Assembly (NCBI GenBank): GCA_963402885.1
Contig: OY727093.1
Location: 18,171,036-18,235,035 of the forward strand
Source: Antedon bifida
Taxonomy: Eukaryota; Echinodermata; Crinoidea; Comatulida; Antedonidae
Length of the DNA stretch: 64,000 bases
Direction: 5' to 3'
A program made the translations under genes and the position numbers. This document shows positions 38,801 through 48,059 of this stretch, piece after piece (position 1 is the first letter of the stretch; each line of letters starts with the position of its first letter). The notes beneath the pieces were generated by a model. It was not told where the DNA came from and did not search any database. It saw only the letters and a program-made list of their open reading frames with translations.

Positions 38801-41800
38801 TCTATGTGGGGTAGGACCATCCTAAAACATTCATGAGGTTAGCCCTACAAAGTATTTAATTACTTAAAATACAGGAGGTGGTTCATTATTATTGGTAATC
38901 AGATTTAGAGCTAATTGTTTTTTATGGTTAATTACAGCAATTACAGCTGTAGCGATGTATCTTTAGGCTATGGTTGTTTTTGGTTGTCAATAAACAAGCA
39001 CTTTCGTGGTCATCGTTTTTTCCAAAGTGATATACTAAACATAAGTAAACTAATTGAAATATTCTATTATCTGTCTCTTCATTTTACCTCCATAGAAACT
39101 TCGCTACGTAGACTTAGACTTAAGAACTCTAGATGGAAGCTTGCCAGAAGATCTTACCACTAATCCTAAGATCCAAAAGTTGGTTTACAGTGCCAGAGAA
39201 GAACAAGATTTCCATAGGTAAATATTAGCCACAACATAACAATCATTCCAATTTACAATTTATGTGAGAGCATTTTGTATGAAAGAATTAATTGTATTAA
39301 AAGAGAAAATGTTTGGTTATTGTACCAGGGACGACTGGTTATACACATTTGAGCTATTCCACGCATCTATACACATGGTGTATCAAATTACCGCAATTGT
39401 ACTGAGAAAGTTTTAAAGTACATTTGAAAATTAAATTATCCACCTTCTTGTATCCAATGTCATGACTACAACAATGTTAGAAATTCTCACTTTTCACTGC
39501 TTATGCTGCTTTTGTTCGATTGTATAGTGTATCAAAATTGCTGGAATTGTACTGGGAAGGTTTTAAACTACATTTGAAAATTGTTCTTCTTACCTTCTTG
39601 GATCTAATAATGGTTGTCAAAATGGCATCTGAAATGGCCCACTTGTCACCACGGATGTTGAGAAGGTTTACTACATTTGAATAGCTTAGTCTTTCCTAGT
39701 ATTTCATAATTTTAATGTTAATGTTTATTCTCAAGCATTCAGTAACTACAAAGAATCTGGAGATAACCAGTTTAATGTAAAAAATAATGGGTTGTGAAAT
39801 AGGACAATTGGTGTATACCTTTAATTTGGTCAACATACCTTTTTAGGTCCATCAATTGTATGTTCAGTGCATTGGGAAAACTATGAGAAAAAAACTTGTT
39901 TTTTCAATCTGTGTGTGTTTCCAATGCACATCAGCATTCATTACAATTTTGTAGGACAAAACATCAGCTGGATTTTAGGATAGCTCTCTGTCGCAAAGCT
40001 ATTACCTTAATACAACTATGTAACACACAAATCGATGAAATCTCACATAACTTACAAATGAAGGGAAAGAAACTTACCTAATGGGGGACCTAAACTTTGA
40101 TCTAAACTCATATGAAACAAACATCAATGTCAGAATACATGTTGACAGCCTACTATCCAACTCATTCATTCCGCTCATAAACAAACCAACACGTATCACT
40201 AACCAATCAGCTACATTACTAGACAACATATTTACTAACTCTATATCCACCCAATCAATAAAATCCGGAATTTAAATATCAGACTTATCAGATCACTTTC
40301 CAGTATTTTGTATAAACAAGATAGAAATATTTAAAACAACAGAGAAACAAAAATATATTTTTAAACGACAAAACACAATACAATGTTCACAAACTTTTAG
40401 AACAGAACTCCTGAATGAGCAATGGGAAGATACCCTAACGTATTCAAATGCTAATGAGGCATACCATTCATTTGCAAATAAATTAACTGCTACAATAGAC
40501 AGGTGTTTCCCACTTAAACAAGTTAGAATAAAAACAGATAAGTTAAGATCACCGTGGATGACTAGTGGTATACAAAAATCTATCCTAACAAAACAAAAAT
40601 TGTATAAAAGATACAAAACGAAACCAACACACAATAATAAATTAAAATACAACTGATTCCGAAACTGTCTAACAACAACTATTAGAAATAGGAAAATAGA
40701 ATATTATGACAATGAAATCAAAAGAAACGGTAATAATGTAAAAAATACATGGAAAGTAATAAATAAAATATTATGTAGAAATAGAAAAATAAATATTCCA
40801 AATCATATTAAGATGTACACTCAAACATATAGCACGTCTACTGACATAGCAAATGCTTTTAACACATACTTTGTTAATATTGGTTATGAAATGGCAAGAA
40901 ATATTGGAAGTAGTCAGAACAGCCACAGAATGTACGGCTGTCACTGAACATGATATTATGAAATATATAAGTAAATTAGATAAGAATAAGTCATGTGGTC
41001 ATGATGATATAATGATAAAATAGATTGTAAGTAATTATGACCTACTTTCAAAACCAATTGCTCATATTGTTAACAAATCACTGGAGAGTGGTATATTTCC
41101 AGATCAATTAAAAATAGCAAAAACTGTGCCTGTGTATAAAAAGGTTAATAAAGATGAGGTTAGCAATTACAGACCGATATCTTACCATGTCTATCTCAGA
41201 TCTATGAGAGGGTAGTATACGATCAAACAATGTCATTTTTACTTAAACATAATATACTTAGCAAGTCGCAATATGGGTTTAGGGAGGGACACTCAACCGA
41301 ACAAGCACTTCTTCAAACAATAGACACATTGACCAAAGCAATTGATAATAAAAAAATCGTAATACTGTAGGGGTCTTTCTAGATCTGTCAAAAGCATTTG
41401 ACTCTATGAATCATGACATATTGCTTGATAAACTAAGGTATTATGGTGAGGCATTGCTCTAGAATGGTTTGTAAGCTACTTAAGTAATAGGAAACAGTAT
41501 GTAGAAATCTGATTACACAGAGATAACACACGGAGTGCCCCAGAGTTCGATATTGGGGCCGTTATTGTTTCTATTGTATGTTAATGATATGCCTGGTGTA
41601 TGTACGCAAACAGAAACAATAATGTTCGCAGATGACACCAACGTTTTCTTAGAACATGATGATATTGATACTGCATTTAATATAATGAATAATGAAATAC
41701 ATCGTCTAAGTATGTGGTTCAAAGCAAACATGCTTACTGTAAATGTAACAAAAACGAAATACATATTGTTTAAAGGCAAAACTAAACCAATTGATATTGG

Positions 41801-43048
41801 CCTAAATAAGCTCAAAATAAACGATGATGTACTAGAACGTGTAGAAAGCATACGATTTCTTGGTATTGAATTGGACCTAATCCGGACGTTCTCGTATTAT
41901 GTACATGGCATAGCCACCAAAATTTCTATTATGATTGGTTCCCTAAATAAACTTTTTAATAAAAATCCTTCCCTATAAAGTCTTATTAACTATATACAAC
42001 TCACTGATCTTACCAAATATATCATATTGTATAACAGTCTGAGAAAACTACTGATGCCAAAAATATGAAACGTATCCATGTACTTCAAAAAAAGGCTTTA
42101 AGAATTATATGTAAAACAAACTACTACCATCCATCTTTACCATACCACTATTTATTAAAACTAATTCCCTTACCGTTTATGATCTATATAAAAAATGTGT
42201 TTCACTTTTTATGTTTAAATACAATAAAAATCAACTGCCATCAAATTTTCATTCTTTTTTTTCAAACATATGACTCTATTCATGTACATGATACGAGAAA
42301 CAATAAAAATTTGTATATCATCAAAAAGAACACAAACCTGGGACAAAGGGGAATATCTTATGAAGGGCCAAGAATATGGAACAATATTAGTAACGAAATT
42401 AGAATGAGTAATAATTTGTATAATTTCAAAAGGAAAATTAAAATTGTATATATTATTGAATACAGGAACAATGTAAATAGGTGTTTATGTTATGAAAATT
42501 GTTTAATTTGTAATCGCATATAACTGAATTATCAATTGTTTTTTTTATAATAATTAATATCAATATTTTAAAACGTTAAAGTTTAAGTTGTTTCACTATT
42601 GAGATGGGCGCCCAAATTTAAGCTTGCTTGCTGTGGCGTCCCTTTTCCACTTACCAACTTCTTTTCTTGCATTATATTATTTATGTTCATTATCAGTTGT
42701 ATATTTACAGTATTATGCTACTCTGTATTTTGCTTTATTATTTGTGGAAATAAATATTATTATTATTATTAATATAAACACTGCCATAGAAATCCACTCT
42801 TCAGTAATAGAGTATCGTTGATATTTTCTTACAATCAATAACCGACTCAACTCAAGAATGTATTTTTTATACAACATTTTTGAATTTACTTCATTTTCAC
42901 TTTGTCTAGGTCCACAACATCAACTTTGACAGGAGGGATAAAGGCACCATCACAGGCAGCTAGCACAATAGGACCGTCGAGTATTGATTTTGATAAGTTA
43001 TTCGATCTCTATGAAAAACATAAAAGTGAACTCACCTACCCTAATTGA
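14897..43048 (+). CDS. Large ankyrin-repeat protein, 21 coding exons, complete
   Basis: Exons: 14897-15200, 23848-23967, 26380-26555, 26786-26849, 27776-27903, 28091-28194, 28344-28500, 29098-29192, 29676-29739, 30268-30453, 31406-31657, 32371-32611, 33089-33288, 33530-33672, 35358-35449, 35893-36225, 36515-36583, 36940-37056, 38154-38371, 39096-39217, 42910-43048 (stop TGA). Every join keeps phase; the product is about 1107 aa. Exon 4 could start at 26777, adding MFQ. Residues 1-100 have no match I know. At least ten ankyrin repeats follow: [18 protein letters not shown] (~105), [17 protein letters not shown] (~250), [16 protein letters not shown] (~285), [17 protein letters not shown] (~407), [17 protein letters not shown] (~440), [18 protein letters not shown] (~533), [19 protein letters not shown] (~564), [17 protein letters not shown] (~620), [20 protein letters not shown] (~710) and [12 protein letters not shown] (~1000). 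A Ser/Thr-rich linker (~745-950) with a RRRR patch separates the last repeat. No kinase, death, SOCS or transmembrane segment is visible. Likely a scaffold; I cannot name the orthologue. Confidence 0.88.
15201..17031. other. Intron 1, first part
   Basis: It contains a GGGGACAC-type copy at about 15245-15370. A short imperfect array of GTGGAATCGGGAACAAAAAA units lies at 16464-16550, followed by AT-rich sequence. No exon was recognised. Confidence 0.5.
17579..19124. mobile_element. Middle fold-back element with 8-bp target duplication ATCGATCG
   Basis: Begins GGGTCCTCCTAAATACCAAG and ends with the complement CTTGGTATTTAGGAGGACCC. ATCGATCG is present immediately outside both ends (17571-17578, 19125-19132). 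The left arm holds two tandem ~230-bp copies (from ~17640 and ~17840) with blocks such as TCGACAAGCTTCG, TTGCGTCACAAATGTCCG and GACACCAAAAATGTTA. The right arm (18125-18477) holds the same blocks inverted. The ends also carry GGTAGTTCTTGGTAGGTC repeats. An 8-bp duplication fits hAT-like or some fold-back elements. There is no coding capacity. Confidence 0.8.
18478..19094. mobile_element. Inner element whose TIRs are runs of GGGACGATTCGGCCC units
   Basis: The left terminus has about five direct units of GGGACGATTCGGCCC with variants (GAGACGATT, GGGACTATT). The right terminus has six or seven of the same units inverted (GGGCCGAATCGTCCC). The ~360-bp interior is AT-rich and non-coding. It interrupts the right arm of the surrounding element: TTCTTGG lies on both sides of the insertion, consistent with a 5-7 bp target duplication. 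Confidence 0.8.
19773..20726. other. Intron 1, spacer
   Basis: AT-rich with TACTGTA-like motifs. Nothing recognisable. Confidence 0.4.
20727..21681 (+). repeat. Near-identical 478-bp tandem duplication
   Basis: Copy 1 is 20727-21204 and copy 2 is 21205-21681, head to tail. Both start GAGTACAGTATCATAATGTT and end CATGTACTTTACTATG. By eye the only difference is one base (CTGTTAGG versus CTGTAGG near the middle). This is either a very recent duplication or an assembly artefact. It lies in the first large coding intron of the ankyrin gene and holds no exon. Confidence 0.93.
21682..23847. other. Intron 1, distal part
   Basis: Includes a GGGGACAC-type copy (about 22855-23010, CCCTATTCAGAACAGGGACA). 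At 23683-23760 a GGATAGTTGCATTGGACTG block is an inverted relative of part of the SINE-like segment at 33725-33960. Otherwise AT-rich and unrecognised. Confidence 0.45.
23968..26379. other. Intron 2 of the ankyrin gene
   Basis: No exon seen. Two G-runs stand out: 25506-25525 (GGGGGTGGGGGGGGG type) and 26158-26184 (about 19 consecutive G, then A, then five G). The first is preceded by CAGGGGCGGATCGAGAAC, which resembles a hAT-type end, but no matching second end was found. Confidence 0.45.
26860..27605. repeat. Degenerate array of AAGAACACTCTTT units
   Basis: About 40 irregular copies of a 14-20 bp motif (AAGAACACTCTTTATAAG and variants such as AGAACAATCTTTAGAAG) fill most of the intron between coding exons 4 and 5. 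Many units are dyads (AAAGAGTGTTCTT/AAGAACACTCTTT). The Cys/Ser-rich open frames on the minus strand are products of the repeat. Confidence 0.8.
28225..28300. repeat. GGGGACAC-type dispersed repeat, short intronic copy
   Basis: CAGGGGACAACGCTATTAAG is followed by GGAGACACTTTG and CAGGTGTCCCCTTTTC, between coding exons 6 and 7. Confidence 0.55.
28619..28801 (+). mobile_element. tRNA-Ser-like SINE
   Basis: Starts GCAAGTGAGTGGCGAGGGGT and reaches CTCACTTGC at about 28691-28699; these outer bases form a 9-bp acceptor-like stem. Inside are an A-box-like TGGCGAGGGGTTAAG and a B-box-like GGGTTCGGAGG. A tail with TTCTCGGATAAGGACTATA, GTAGGTC and CACTTTAA follows; similar tails occur at 38400-38610. 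Intronic. Confidence 0.6.
29765..30232 (+). repeat. CAT/ACC trinucleotide-rich microsatellite
   Basis: Long imperfect run of ATC, ACC and CATACCACC units that fills most of the intron between coding exons 9 and 10. Confidence 0.9.
30454..31405. other. Intron 10 of the ankyrin gene
   Basis: Three overlapping + strand open frames occur (30737-31303) but none has splice signals or recognisable sequence. I see no feature beyond AT-rich intron. Confidence 0.5.
31800..31935 (-). mobile_element. tRNA-Ser-like SINE, reverse copy
   Basis: On the minus strand it reads GGTCGAGCGATTAAGACAGT, then GGAACCGTAAT and AAGGGTCCAAGGCTAACTTG. This is the same head as at 28619. The B-box region is mutated. Confidence 0.55.
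32652..32765. mobile_element. MITE family A, truncated copy
   Basis: Starts AAACTCTATCTACACTATCA and contains GATGATGTCATATCACTACC and ATATTTGGGCACATTACACT. The right terminal repeat is missing. It lies in an ankyrin-gene intron. Confidence 0.75.
33725..33960 (+). mobile_element. SINE-like element, diverged
   Basis: The head GCGAGTGAGTGGCTGAACGG with AAGACAGTGGGACCGTAA parallels the 28619 SINE. The middle block CCAATGCAACTACCCAGCAT is found inverted near 23715. The right border is uncertain. It directly precedes a LINE fragment in the same intron. Confidence 0.5.
34372..35240 (+). mobile_element. Truncated CR1/L2-like LINE, C-terminal part of reverse transcriptase
   Basis: Conceptual translation with one break near 34527 shows [20 protein letters not shown], then [18 protein letters not shown], then [20 protein letters not shown]. 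These are the thumb and post-RT segments of ORF2 in Jockey/CR1/L2-type non-LTR retrotransposons. The YxDD active site is absent because of 5' truncation. A later block has [14 protein letters not shown] residues and then an AT-rich 3' end. Same strand as the host gene, inside its intron, not functional. Confidence 0.8.
37165..37339. repeat. Perfect palindrome, 83-bp arms, 9-nt loop
   Basis: Left arm 37165-37247 (starts AATAGTTAATTATATC) is the exact reverse complement of right arm 37257-37339. The loop is CCAAAAAGC. Near the tip the arms contain ACCTGACGTTTCGCCAACTA and its complement. There is no coding capacity. It is intronic in the ankyrin gene, and its perfection implies recent formation or conversion. 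Confidence 0.95.
37744..37875 (+). mobile_element. MITE family C, internally deleted copy
   Basis: Begins TTTAGGATGTATTGTCCACC and ends GAGACAACATATCTTTAAG, with a shortened middle. 132 bp versus about 350 bp for the full copies. Confidence 0.7.
38400..38610 (+). mobile_element. Diverged SINE tail-like segment
   Basis: TTCTCAAATAAGGATTTAAA, GATGTAGGTC and GTGTGTACTTTAATAAACCC parallel the tail of the 28619 SINE. No intact tRNA-like head could be seen. Confidence 0.4.
39955..40080 (+). other. Candidate ankyrin-gene exon cut by a LINE
   Basis: An acceptor (ATTTTGTAG, ends 39954) matches the phase left by the exon ending at 39217. An open frame of 41 codons follows ([20 protein letters not shown], then [20 protein letters not shown]). 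It has no donor and runs straight into the LINE endonuclease domain at about 40081. It may be a real exon truncated by the LINE, the N-terminal part of the LINE itself, or chance. The gene model without it stays in frame. Confidence 0.3.
40081..42775 (+). mobile_element. Degenerate CR1/L2-like LINE: endonuclease C-terminus plus reverse transcriptase
   Basis: Order of blocks: [11 protein letters not shown], then [10 protein letters not shown] (end of the AP-endonuclease domain), a basic linker, [52 protein letters not shown] (RT catalytic Asp), [27 protein letters not shown] (second catalytic pair) and [10 protein letters not shown]-terminal block has [14 protein letters not shown] and [12 protein letters not shown]. 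Stops and frameshifts interrupt it (about 40275, 40654, 40945, 41023, 41345-41450, 41978), and the 5' end is truncated inside the endonuclease. The 3' end is an ATTATT-rich tail near 42755. It lies in the last intron of the ankyrin gene, same strand, and is a dead copy. Confidence 0.92.
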
Positions 43049-44577
43049 GATGTTATTTGATACAGTACTTAAATGTTAATCATATTATGTTATTTTCCCC
43101 ATCCTTTTGAAATATTAGATAAAAAGTGAATTTTCAAGACACACGCTGACATTGATAGCACAGCAATACATTACTTTTCTACTTAAAAATGTTTTTTTTT
43201 TTTACTGTACTTACTTACTTTATACTTACTCTACTTACTTATTTACTTACTCTCCCATCCACTCACTCCTCTACTTACACACTTACTTACGTACAGTACT
43301 TACACGTACATGAAAATTAAATTAATTATTATTTTTTCAATTTTATATTTTTGTATATATCACTGATGAAGGGCTAGTGTTGCCCGAAAGCTCTGCTAAC
43401 TTTTCTGGCTGTTTACTTTATCGTTTTGATTTAGCTTTTCGCTTTTTTTTTATTTGTATCTCCATTGAGATCCAGCCACTGATACCCACAGCATTGTCAT
43501 TTTTTTCAGTAATTTGCCTTTGGATTTATATATATATATATATATCTTTAAGTACTTTATAGCAGGTTAAAATGCTTATAACATGTTAATTGTTTACATA
43601 TCTACCTTCAATATAATTTGTATATAATTAATTTATTCAGTACACGTTTAGTATATTTACTCATAGACTATTCATCAATATGTTAAAAATAATTTAATTA
43701 TTATCGCGTGTCACATACTAAAGGGTTACACTATTGTGTATATCGGTGGTATTTATATTGTGTCGTTATGACGTCACAAATATATCGATTTTCCTAAAAC
43801 CAATAGGCATGGTCTGTTATATAGCTATTATTGCAACAACAAATAATGAAACTGAAGCATCTTGCCTAAGGATACAATCAATATGGTACAAACAGGCTCG
43901 AAACCCACCTCTCGCATGCTAGCCCGATTACCATTCACACTTTGTTCTTTAGACTAAAGCACCCGATATTCCCAGACGATCGGCCTACCATCATTCCCCA
44001 GATCTATACTGGGCCCAGTGTTGCTTAACTTGGGTGGTGGTGGTGGTAGTGTTGGTGATCTGAGGAGACCTGGTGTTTGCGCATGTTATAGCTGTATAAT
44101 TCACTGAATTCTACCTTTTAGTTGTCATTATTGATGTCTTGTCTTTTCTTGTGATGTCTTTAGTAAATCCAGTTTTTTTTATAATACTACATCTACTGTC
44201 CTTATGTCGCAAACTAAATTTAATTTAGTAGGTTGATTGATTTTTTTATGTGATGTATTAATTCTCGTTATCATTTGTCCATGTTTTTTATTCATGCTTA
44301 ATTAAAATTGACTACTGTCCTAGTTTGCCACACAATCAATTTAATTTAATTTGAGTGTTGTTTAGTTTTATGAATATAGATAACAAGGACGTTTATATTT
44401 AGAAATGTTGTGTTATAGGAAATCAATATATCTAATAATTAAATTTACTAAAGATTATCTGGAATACAGTATAGACAATACAGTGCAAATGGAATATAGA
44501 GTTAAATTGCTCATTGTCGAAGCGGATCTAGAATTTATAAGGAGCCAAATATGAACATAAACATGAGTTTAGAAAAC
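43049..44577. other. Gene-free stretch after the ankyrin gene
   Basis: Contains an imperfect ACTT/TTAC microsatellite (43210-43312), a ribozyme-like core (43363-43389), a TA run (about 43530-43546) and a GGT run (44033-44050). No exon recognised. Confidence 0.5.
43363..43389 (+). ncRNA. Hammerhead-like core motif
   Basis: CTGATGA (43363-43369) is followed, after one extra A, by GGGC, a 7-nt loop, GCCC and GAAA (43386-43389). This is the conserved core and stem II layout of hammerhead ribozymes. Stem III and a UH cleavage site with a matching stem I were not found, and the extra A departs from the consensus. It may be a relic of a Penelope-like or similar retroelement. Confidence 0.25.
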
Positions 44578-45285
44578 GTCTGTACTTACGCACTTTGTAA
44601 TATTACAATCGCACCAGTTGTGAAAAATATTGTTGACAGTTTGTTGTTGCACTTTGTAATGGATATCGTTATACAAACTGTTATTACAAAGTGCGATAAC
44701 TGTTATTACAAAGTGCGATAACTGTTATTACAAAGTGCGATAACTGTTATTACAAAGTGCGATAACTGTTATTACAAAATGCGATAACTGTTATTACAAA
44801 GTGCGATAACTGTTATTACAAAGTGCGATAACTGTCATTACAAAGTGCGATAACTGTTATTACAAAGTGCGATAACTGTTATTACAAAGTTCGATAACTG
44901 TTATTACAAAGTGCGATAACTGTTATTACAAAGTGCGATAACTTTTATTATTAATCGCACCACTTGTGAAAAATATTGTTGACAGTTTGTTGTTGCACTT
45001 TGTAATGGATATCGTTATACAAACTGTTATTACAAAGTGCGATAACTGTTATTACAAAGTGCGATAACTGTTATTACAAAGTGCGATAACTGTCATTACA
45101 AAGTCCGATAAATATTATTACAAAGTGCGATAACTGTTATTACAAAGTGCGATAATTATTATTACAAAGGGCGATAACTGTTATTACAATATTACAAAGT
45201 GCGATAATTATTATTATTACAAAGTGCGATAACTGTCATTACAAAGTCCGATAAATATTATTACAAAGTGCGATAAAGTATGTTG
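44578..45285 (+). repeat. 22-bp satellite with dyad-symmetric units
   Basis: About 25 copies of a 22-bp unit, GTTATTACAAAGTGCGATAA plus CT, in two blocks (about 44670-44950 and 45020-45275). Each unit begins GTTAT and ends ATAAC. A ~85-bp leader with TTGTTGACAGTTTGTTGTTG and GCACTTTGTAATGGATATCG precedes each block (44610 and 44962), so the leader and array were duplicated together. Leader segments contain the inverted GCACTTTGTAAT. Confidence 0.92.
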
Positions 45286-46417
45286 ATTGGTGCGGTTTGT
45301 TTGTTTGTTTGTTTGTCATCACTCTAGCGCTCACAGTTTTGATTCAAATGACTCCAAATTACTACCAGACATGTCACCTGGTGCAAAGACGACACTGCCC
45401 AATTTTGGTTAAAATCCGGACTACGGTTCCAATTCTCACCCGATTCTCGTACTGTTTATGTCTAACAACAAGAAACTGCTGTGCTGTTCCATGTCAAGCG
45501 ACCATAACAGGCCCATCCATATCACGCATGTGTCACTGTTGCATGTCCCAGTACTGTACTACTGTAAAACTTCATTCATCTAACGTGAAATTGTCCGCCG
45601 GCAACCAGACTGAATGCCAATTGATATTATTAATTGTTACCATTATCATTTTTGTAAATATATTGTAATATCAGTTACATGGACATTTCATTTACAATTT
45701 AATTAAATGCATTATTATATTTTTGTACTTGCCTGACATATTATTTATTATCTATTAATTTTTTATTGACAGATTAAAAGTGATATTTTATTTTTAAAAT
45801 CGCGTATCAAAAGGTCATCTTTTGACATAAATTAAAAATAATACTTACGTATAAACTATTTAAATTAAGTATAAAAAATATCAAGTGATGCATTATCCTG
45901 CCTATAATATTATATAAGCTTAGTTATATTAAAACTTAATTATATAGTAGATACTGTATATTATATCGATGTAAAACTGTGTTAACAAGTTGTCGCGCCT
46001 GCTGGCCGGATGGCCAACCAGCTACCACATATTACGTACGTGCCGTGTGCACCTAGACCAATTGCTGAATTGAATCGGTCTGGTCAATTCGTCCCTCATT
46101 CGTATGAATGTTGTTAGTTAGGATCTATCTGGTTGATCAATTCCCACTTGGTTTTCTTTGTCCCTTAAAATTCTATTAGATGTACATTAAATATTGAATA
46201 AACTGACCATCTAGTAGTAGGTTATGATAGGCCTCTAGAATCCCCTCTAGGTAGTCTACTAGCCTAGGCTAGTACTACTATACTACTACTCTAGGCTAGG
46301 CCTTGTTGTTTAGGTAGGCCAGGCCTAGCCTACTACTAGACCCTCTAGCCTACCACCACATAGGCCCTATGCCATAGCCTCAAGAAGGTTAGTAGGAAGG
46401 ATGCTGGTCAACCCGTA
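45286..46417. other. Gene-free stretch with GGCCTA-rich segment
   Basis: Includes the dispersed repeat at 45411-45610. From 46190 to 46400 it is dense in CTAGGCCTAG-type motifs. A Cys-rich open frame (45297-45668) crosses the dispersed repeat and is not considered a gene. Confidence 0.5.
45411..45610 (+). repeat. Dispersed ~200-bp repeat, copy 1
   Basis: Carries CACCCGATTCTCGTAC, TCTAACAACAAGAAACTGCT, CAAGCGACCATAACAGGCCC and TTGTCCGCCGGCAACCAGA. The copy at 55768-55955 is its reverse complement, ~10 kb away. No coding or terminal repeats seen. Confidence 0.85.
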
Positions 46418-46625
46418 ACCATGCCAACTCGTACCCAAATTGGTCAATTTGTACTCAATTCGGCTAACCCGTACCCATGCAAACCCGTACTACCTAATTA
46501 TTTGGCTTACTCGTAACGGATCCTATTAAACCTATGCCTAGTGGGGGATAGCCGGTTGTCAAACTATTAATCGGGTTCACAGATGATGAGGGTCATTTCA
46601 AGACGATCAGGACAAACTAATGTAC
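46418..46625 (+). repeat. CCCGTACC-rich repeat, copy 1
   Basis: Repeated short units of the form CAACCCGTAACCATGCC, AACTCGTACCC, AACCCGTACCCATGC, followed by TTCAAGACGATCAGGACAAA. The same units occur at 54960-55085 and 55490-55560. The structure recalls the GGGACGATTCGGCCC termini at 18478-19094 (short direct units with a CG core). Confidence 0.6.
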
Positions 46626-48059
46626 TTTTAGGACGTTTGGGCCGCAAATTTGTTTTTTTAATGGGAAAAGACAATCGGTGATCGGTTCATTCATAATAAC
46701 AACATTTTATAAAACAGATGAATTTGTACTACTGTATTAAACAAATTTGCACTTTTTTTTCCCCTCAGTTTTGAAAAATAGGTCAAATGATGTTCTACGT
46801 AACGCAGTACTCAACTAAATTGAAGATTGCAAATGTAAAATTAGGTAAAAAATGAATATTATTATTATAACGATAAACTTAAGTTTTATATCTCTTTATT
46901 ATCCATGGCATGTTAAAAAGTAGGTATAAGAACTCAATATAAAACAGTTGATCATGGAATATTGGTTATTTAAAATATTGAAAAAGATTTTCAAACCAGA
47001 ATATAAAACAACCAAGCCCAGCTAAACATTAGAACTATCAGACCCAACGGTAAGACTATTGTGCCCAACGCCTATGACTGACCCAAAACTGAAGATGATG
47101 GGCCGGCAGGCCCACAGTTCATGTGGTGCAGATTTTAATAATGTACATTTTTTTCGATGTTTGGACTGTGGTCCAAAAGTATATTTCAGCCAGTCAAAAA
47201 AAAAAAAATTTTATGTTCTTGAAATTTGTAAAGTAAGTAAAAATCATTCACAAGTTATGACAGTTTTACTGTTTTTCCCCACTGTCCAGGTTTACACTTG
47301 CCAAACTTTCGTGTTGGCTGATGTCTGATGTCAACTATCTTGTTTAATTATAAGCCAGCAAATTTGATTCACATAATCTGACCGGATATTTTTGATTTAA
47401 TATTTAAATGTATGAAACATTTGTTAGACCTACCAACTTACTTGCTGCTAAGGCTTTCTGCTAAACTTTTTGAGGTTACAGTTATGTTTAACACGCAAAA
47501 AATACACAGATTACGTGTAATGAAAATCTGAAAAAAGGTAATCTGAAAAAAAGGCTAGTAGAAGAATCATAAATTTAGCCGATACCGTGTTGATGTGTTC
47601 TCAGGCTATAGTTTGACCTCTTGTTAAACAGTAATTATTGACAGTTAATATATGGTAGGGTTGATGTGTAGTTTTTAAAACAAATCGCGGGAAGGCTTTA
47701 TTGAATTTGCGTCTTATAAAATACTGTATTGTTATGAATATTATACAAGCATAGGCCTAGTGAGTATAAAATTTCGCTAAAATGCTTTGAAAACTAGGCA
47801 GGCTATGGCTGTTAAGCTAGCCCCCCAATAAGCTAGCCCTAGCCAAATAATAATTTTAATACTAAGCAAAACATGTTGGTTAAAACTTAGCATTATGGTT
47901 TTGCTACAATTATTAAGTGTATGTTGAAAAACTTATGGACGAAAAACGCTCCATTATGAAAATCAAAATGGCGAAATGCTTGAAATCATGAAATTGCAAA
48001 AATTTAGTGCCATGAAAATAAAAGATTTTACAGTATATCATTGTAACTGTACACTGAGT
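46626..48059. other. Gene-free stretch
   Basis: AT-rich. An open frame at 47059-47328 has no support. Nothing else recognised. Confidence 0.4.

Noticed and set aside
41513..41851. Minus-strand frame of 112 codons
   Set aside because: Antisense of the LINE reverse transcriptase.
44578..45285. 22-bp repeats resembling a CRISPR array
   Set aside because: Units are contiguous with no spacers and no cas genes.
45297..45668. Cys-rich 123-codon frame, considered as a secreted peptide
   Set aside because: It spans the dispersed repeat at 45411-45610, starts in a TTTG run and has no signal-peptide logic or splice support.
47059..47328. 89-codon frame
   Set aside because: Contains a poly-K run from an A-tract; no homologous motif and no splice sites that extend it.
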